Assembly (NCBI RefSeq): GCF_009741925.1
Contig: NZ_WPCC01000002.1
Coordinates: 1-64,000, forward strand
DNA: 64,000 nucleotides
Direction: 5' to 3'
Origin: Natronomonas sp. CBA1123
GTDB lineage: Archaea > Halobacteriota > Halobacteria > Halobacteriales > Haloarculaceae
Shown here piece after piece: positions 61,350 through 64,000 of this stretch. Numbering within the stretch: the stretch's first letter is position 1; every line of letters starts with the position of its first letter. Under the pieces are notes generated by a model. That model searched no databases. It was not told the DNA's origin and saw only the letters and a program-made list of their open reading frames with translations. The position numbers and the translations under genes are program-made.

Positions 61350-63294
61350 CGACTTGCTACAGGACCTCGCCGTAACGCTGGCGATCGATAATCCGGAGAG
61401 GCTGTGGGGCGTCTCACCTGAGAGTACGTACGCCGCGCTCGACGCAGTAGCAACCGACAAGTCGCTGTTAGATGCCCTTGAGGGGTACCACACGCTCGCG
61501 CTGGCGGCCACAAACCAAGAGCGTGAGCGTGACATACTCGTCGATTTCCACCGGGAATTCCTCAGAGCTGTGAACCTCGTTGCGGACGGTGAGGTGACGG
61601 AGATCGGTGCGCTTGTCCTTCGGAGCAACGATTCACGGGCCCTGCTGCAAACGCTCGTCGCCACCCATTCCGAGGCCACCAGACGCGTCCTGCGTGACTG
61701 TCTAGCGATCGAGGATATTGTTCCTCGCCGGGAGTATGAGACGCTTCTTCGGGATAATCACGAAATAGAGGTTCTGACACCGGTGTTTGGATCGTTCAAT
61801 TTACTCCGCATGTTCCCCGACGGCGTCGAACTGTCAGTCGAGGCAGTCGAGCGGAGCCTCAAAGCCCACGATATTGGTTCCGAGGAGGCAGCTCGGGCTA
61901 GCCTCCACCGGAGCCTCCTGCGCTCGTTTTCTGGGTTCGATGCCGAAGTCGCCGAGGAGATTACGGCGCAGCATCTCGGCCGACGAGGCAGGGGAATGAC
62001 TGAACAGGCGATTGTCGCGACGCTCGGGGATGCAGACGCGGAGAGATTTGATTACGAAGCCGTACGTACTGCCATAGACGAGGCGCGTGCGGAGTACGAC
62101 CGACTCGCGGCCCGGAGCGTCGACTTGCTCACGGCAGGTGGTGGGGACGTGACCGTAACCTCCGGCGAGGAAATCACGGTTGAGGATGTTCGAGAGCACG
62201 CCGAGTCGGACACGGCCCCGGCCATCATCGACCTTTTCGCGATGGTAGTAGCTCAGCGACTGGACCGGGTCCACGCCCGGTACGTCGCGTCACAACTCGA
62301 CATGTCGCTCTATCCAGCATTCAATGCGATTAATTCGGTGCCCGGTGTCGAGTGTGAACTGCAGGACGAGGTGCTGGTTCTCGACCAAGTGCCAACAGTC
62401 GTCGGCGGCACCAGCCACTACGACCGATACGTTGAGTTCCTCCTCGACGAGCGTGAGACATTCGCATCCCGTCGCGAGACGCTCGCGGAGTCGAGCATCA
62501 CCCTTGAAGGAGTGGATGTGGACGCACACCTCGTGACGCGGATCAGCGAAATCGAGAGCCGACAGGTCGCGCCGACGTACTTCGCGTTCACGCTGATTGA
62601 CCCGGACGCCCTCGGTCAGGAAGTCATGGAAGAGTACGTCGGTGACTCCCGTGGCCTCGGGCGGGAGCGAGCTCGTCTTCGACGGTGGCACGGGTCGCGC
62701 CCGAGCGACTTGCGTTCGTATACTGCGATGACGGATCGCCTGTTCAGTCGGGGTCTCGAATCCAACCTAGATCAGCAGGTGCTGCGTGTCATGACGCCGT
62801 ACGACGACGATACGTTCGCCGAGTACGCGGCGCAACTCCGCCGCCTACTGGAGGCTGGGCACGAACTGCGATTCCTGACACGGCACACCAAGGAACCCTG
62901 GGAGTGGAAACGACTCCGGGATAACCTGTTGAAACCCCTCGACGCTAACCGTGAGCAGGTGTCTATCAGGACCTACTCGCGGTTCAAACAGCACCAGAGG
63001 ATTACCCCCGAAACAGACCGGAGCCAAGTCAGCGAGGTCGGAATCCACGGGAAGTTGCATATCATCGGCGGACCACACGAGGGCGCGGCCCTCCTCGGAT
63101 CGGCCAACTTCATGGAGAATAGCTACCACTGGAACCCAGAGTGTGGTGTCTACACCGAGCGGACCGCATTCGTCAGGGCCGCCACCGAGTTCTTCGACGT
63201 CGTCTGGGACCTCGCCGAGGCTGATCAACTCTCCCTAAATCGACTGCAGGAAATTCCGGACCGAGAGTTCATCCCGAGCTACTACACATCCTAA
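61342..63294 (+). CDS. Phospholipase-D-type protein (DpdK/DrmC-like)
   Basis: The 650-residue protein has one HxK-type PLD motif near its C-terminus: GIHGKLHIIGGPHEGAALL then GSANFMENSYHWNPECG (about residues 573-610), preceded by VLRVMTPYDDDTFAEYAAQL (about 478-497) of the same fold. The N-terminal 450 residues are helical and unlike known PLDs. A PLD of this type needs to dimerise to build a full active site, and it would serve as the nuclease of the system, as DrmC does in DISARM. The start at 61342 overlaps the second helicase stop by eight bases. Confidence 0.85.
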   Translation: MRNDLLQDLAVTLAIDNPERLWGVSPESTYAALDAVATDKSLLDALEGYHTLALAATNQERERDILVDFHREFLRAVNLVADGEVTEIGALVLRSNDSRALLQTLVATHSEATRRVLRDCLAIEDIVPRREYETLLRDNHEIEVLTPVFGSFNLLRMFPDGVELSVEAVERSLKAHDIGSEEAARASLHRSLLRSFSGFDAEVAEEITAQHLGRRGRGMTEQAIVATLGDADAERFDYEAVRTAIDEARAEYDRLAARSVDLLTAGGGDVTVTSGEEITVEDVREHAESDTAPAIIDLFAMVVAQRLDRVHARYVASQLDMSLYPAFNAINSVPGVECELQDEVLVLDQVPTVVGGTSHYDRYVEFLLDERETFASRRETLAESSITLEGVDVDAHLVTRISEIESRQVAPTYFAFTLIDPDALGQEVMEEYVGDSRGLGRERARLRRWHGSRPSDLRSYTAMTDRLFSRGLESNLDQQVLRVMTPYDDDTFAEYAAQLRRLLEAGHELRFLTRHTKEPWEWKRLRDNLLKPLDANREQVSIRTYSRFKQHQRITPETDRSQVSEVGIHGKLHIIGGPHEGAALLGSANFMENSYHWNPECGVYTERTAFVRAATEFFDVVWDLAEADQLSLNRLQEIPDREFIPSYYTS

Positions 63295-63583
63295 TCCCAA
63301 GCTGGACTATCCGAGGCTGGAATGCAGGCTCAAAGAGTTTTGCCAGCTCAATAATGTAGACCCGTTTACGCTGTGCACTATTGAGTTCTGCTGGCGTTGA
63401 CTCGTATTCGATTGCAGCTACTTCCTCAGCGAGGCTTGAGACGGGGACGGGTTTTGACTCGCTGATTGCAAGTACGTCCATGAGTGCTCGCCCCCGTTCG
63501 GGTTTGAGCAAATCGAATACCTCTGATCGTTCAAGAGTCACATCAACGTGTTCTCGAGGATGGCCTGTGCGAGTACCTCCCAA
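63269..63583 (-). CDS. DUF7344-like winged-helix protein, possibly degraded
   Basis: The core (EVFDLLKPERGRALMDVLAI, SLAEEVAAIEYESTPAEL, RKRVYIIEL, about residues 21-80) matches the small haloarchaeal DUF7344 winged-helix family. The usual ending after the RKRVY motif is not seen, and the N-terminus lacks a clear start, so the gene may be truncated or frameshifted at both ends. It converges on the PLD gene with a 26-base overlap. Confidence 0.5.
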   Translation of the reverse strand: MGGTRTGHPREHVDVTLERSEVFDLLKPERGRALMDVLAISESKPVPVSSLAEEVAAIEYESTPAELNSAQRKRVYIIELAKLFEPAFQPRIVQLGIRMCSSSG

Positions 63584-63690
63584 GTACTCGAAGAAGCTAC
63601 GGAGAACAGTGTATCTCCGCGTGCAACCGCGAGCGGTAACTGTTCTGTGTCCCTAGCTATACGGTTCCCGAGGTCCAGTAATATCTAACT

Positions 63691-64000
63691 ATGTCGCCGA
63701 TGTCACGAGATTGGGATCAGAACACTGTTGACCGGCACATCAATTTTCTCCCCTCTCAACAGTCAAAAAACATCTTTCACGATACTCATTATCCAATCGA
63801 TAGAGTCTACGCTAACTATATTAGATCTCCTGTCCGGTATGATGAGTTCCTCACCCAAGAAAATATTCTGGAGTCAATCACCTCATCTAAACTAACCAAC
63901 GACAATCGACTCTTCATCATTGAAGGAGCAAGCGGATGTGGGAAAACCCAACTCTGCACATGGCTTTCACACCAACTTGGTCGCGAACTAGAGAGTGGTC
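63691..64000 (+). CDS. Second large ATPase, 3' end outside window
   Basis: An open frame from ATG 63691 (or 63700) runs off the right edge. Its 103 visible residues resemble the start of the 1125-residue ATPase at 46132: DWDQNTVDRHI against DWTDDTVRRYL, VRYDEFLTQENILESI against TNDEFVTQEEFRDAI, and Walker A EGASGCGKTQLCTWLSHQLG (residues 78-97) against the same residues of the other protein. The gene has AT-richer codon use than the 19-kb operon. It probably begins a related second cassette. Confidence 0.75.
   Translation, partial: MSPMSRDWDQNTVDRHINFLPSQQSKNIFHDTHYPIDRVYANYIRSPVRYDEFLTQENILESITSSKLTNDNRLFIIEGASGCGKTQLCTWLSHQLGRELESG

Noticed and set aside
1-64000. CRISPR array
   Set aside because: No series of identical 25-40-base repeats with regular spacers is visible, even near the Csa3-like gene.
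1-64000. tRNA or rRNA genes
   Set aside because: I saw no cloverleaf pattern with T-loop and acceptor pairing, and no rRNA signature, by reading. A covariance search was not possible.

Overview
The window is haloarchaeal. Most genes encode strongly acidic proteins, many starts lie about 25-35 bases after a TATA element with no leader (typical leaderless haloarchaeal transcription), and several families present (HTH_10 'bat'-type regulators, Orc1/Cdc6, DUF7344-like, Csa3) are archaeal. The genus cannot be fixed from the sequence. An orc1/cdc6 gene, a PIN toxin-antitoxin pair and gene remnants suggest a megaplasmid or a chromosomal island with plasmid ancestry.

Left part (1-19.6 kb): the 3' end of a surface protein gene whose repeat tract changes frame; a DUF302/SHOCT pair; a three-gene unit with a DEDD exonuclease and a RecA-fold protein lacking a Walker A; a TnpB-like tail remnant; an acyl-CoA dehydrogenase. 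From 6.9 to 19.6 kb lies a metabolic and stress cluster: trans-sulfuration enzyme, HxlR regulator, FMN reductase, zinc-cysteine regulator, two MFS carriers, DoxX (frameshifted), glutathionyl-hydroquinone-reductase-like GST, FrnE-like DsbA, a citrate-synthase-like enzyme and the AzlCD exporter. Three promoters here carry the same upstream element, so these units look like one regulon. Two of them start with tiny leaderless ORFs.

Middle (19.7-29.6 kb): a decayed conserved two-gene unit, orc1/cdc6 with a candidate origin, a PIN-domain toxin-antitoxin pair with a palindromic operator, a cluster of perfect hairpins, a PD-(D/E)XK-type nuclease with duplicated C-terminal domains, an EEP-family hydrolase, a long pentapeptide-like repeat protein, a frameshifted von Willebrand A protein and AT-rich remnants.

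Right part (29.8-64 kb): this is the notable system. A complete GTP-to-preQ0 operon (queD-queE-folE-queC) is followed by a metallophosphoesterase, a GmrSD-like DUF262/DUF1524 protein, a 732-residue DpdA-like transglycosylase, a YaaA/DUF6884-like protein, a second TGT-fold protein with a winged-helix protein and an AAA ATPase, a Csa3-like CARF regulator, and a seven-gene, 19-kb operon. That operon encodes two uncharacterised proteins, a 1125-residue ATPase with embedded Ig-like domains, a coiled-coil protein, two tandem giant (1855 and 1834 aa) zinc-rich DUF1998 helicases and a phospholipase-D-type protein. A homologue of the large ATPase begins at the right edge. I read this as an archaeal 7-deazaguanine DNA modification and restriction island, related to bacterial Dpd but with DISARM/Druantia-like helicases and its own regulation. 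The DNA modification itself is inferred, not shown.
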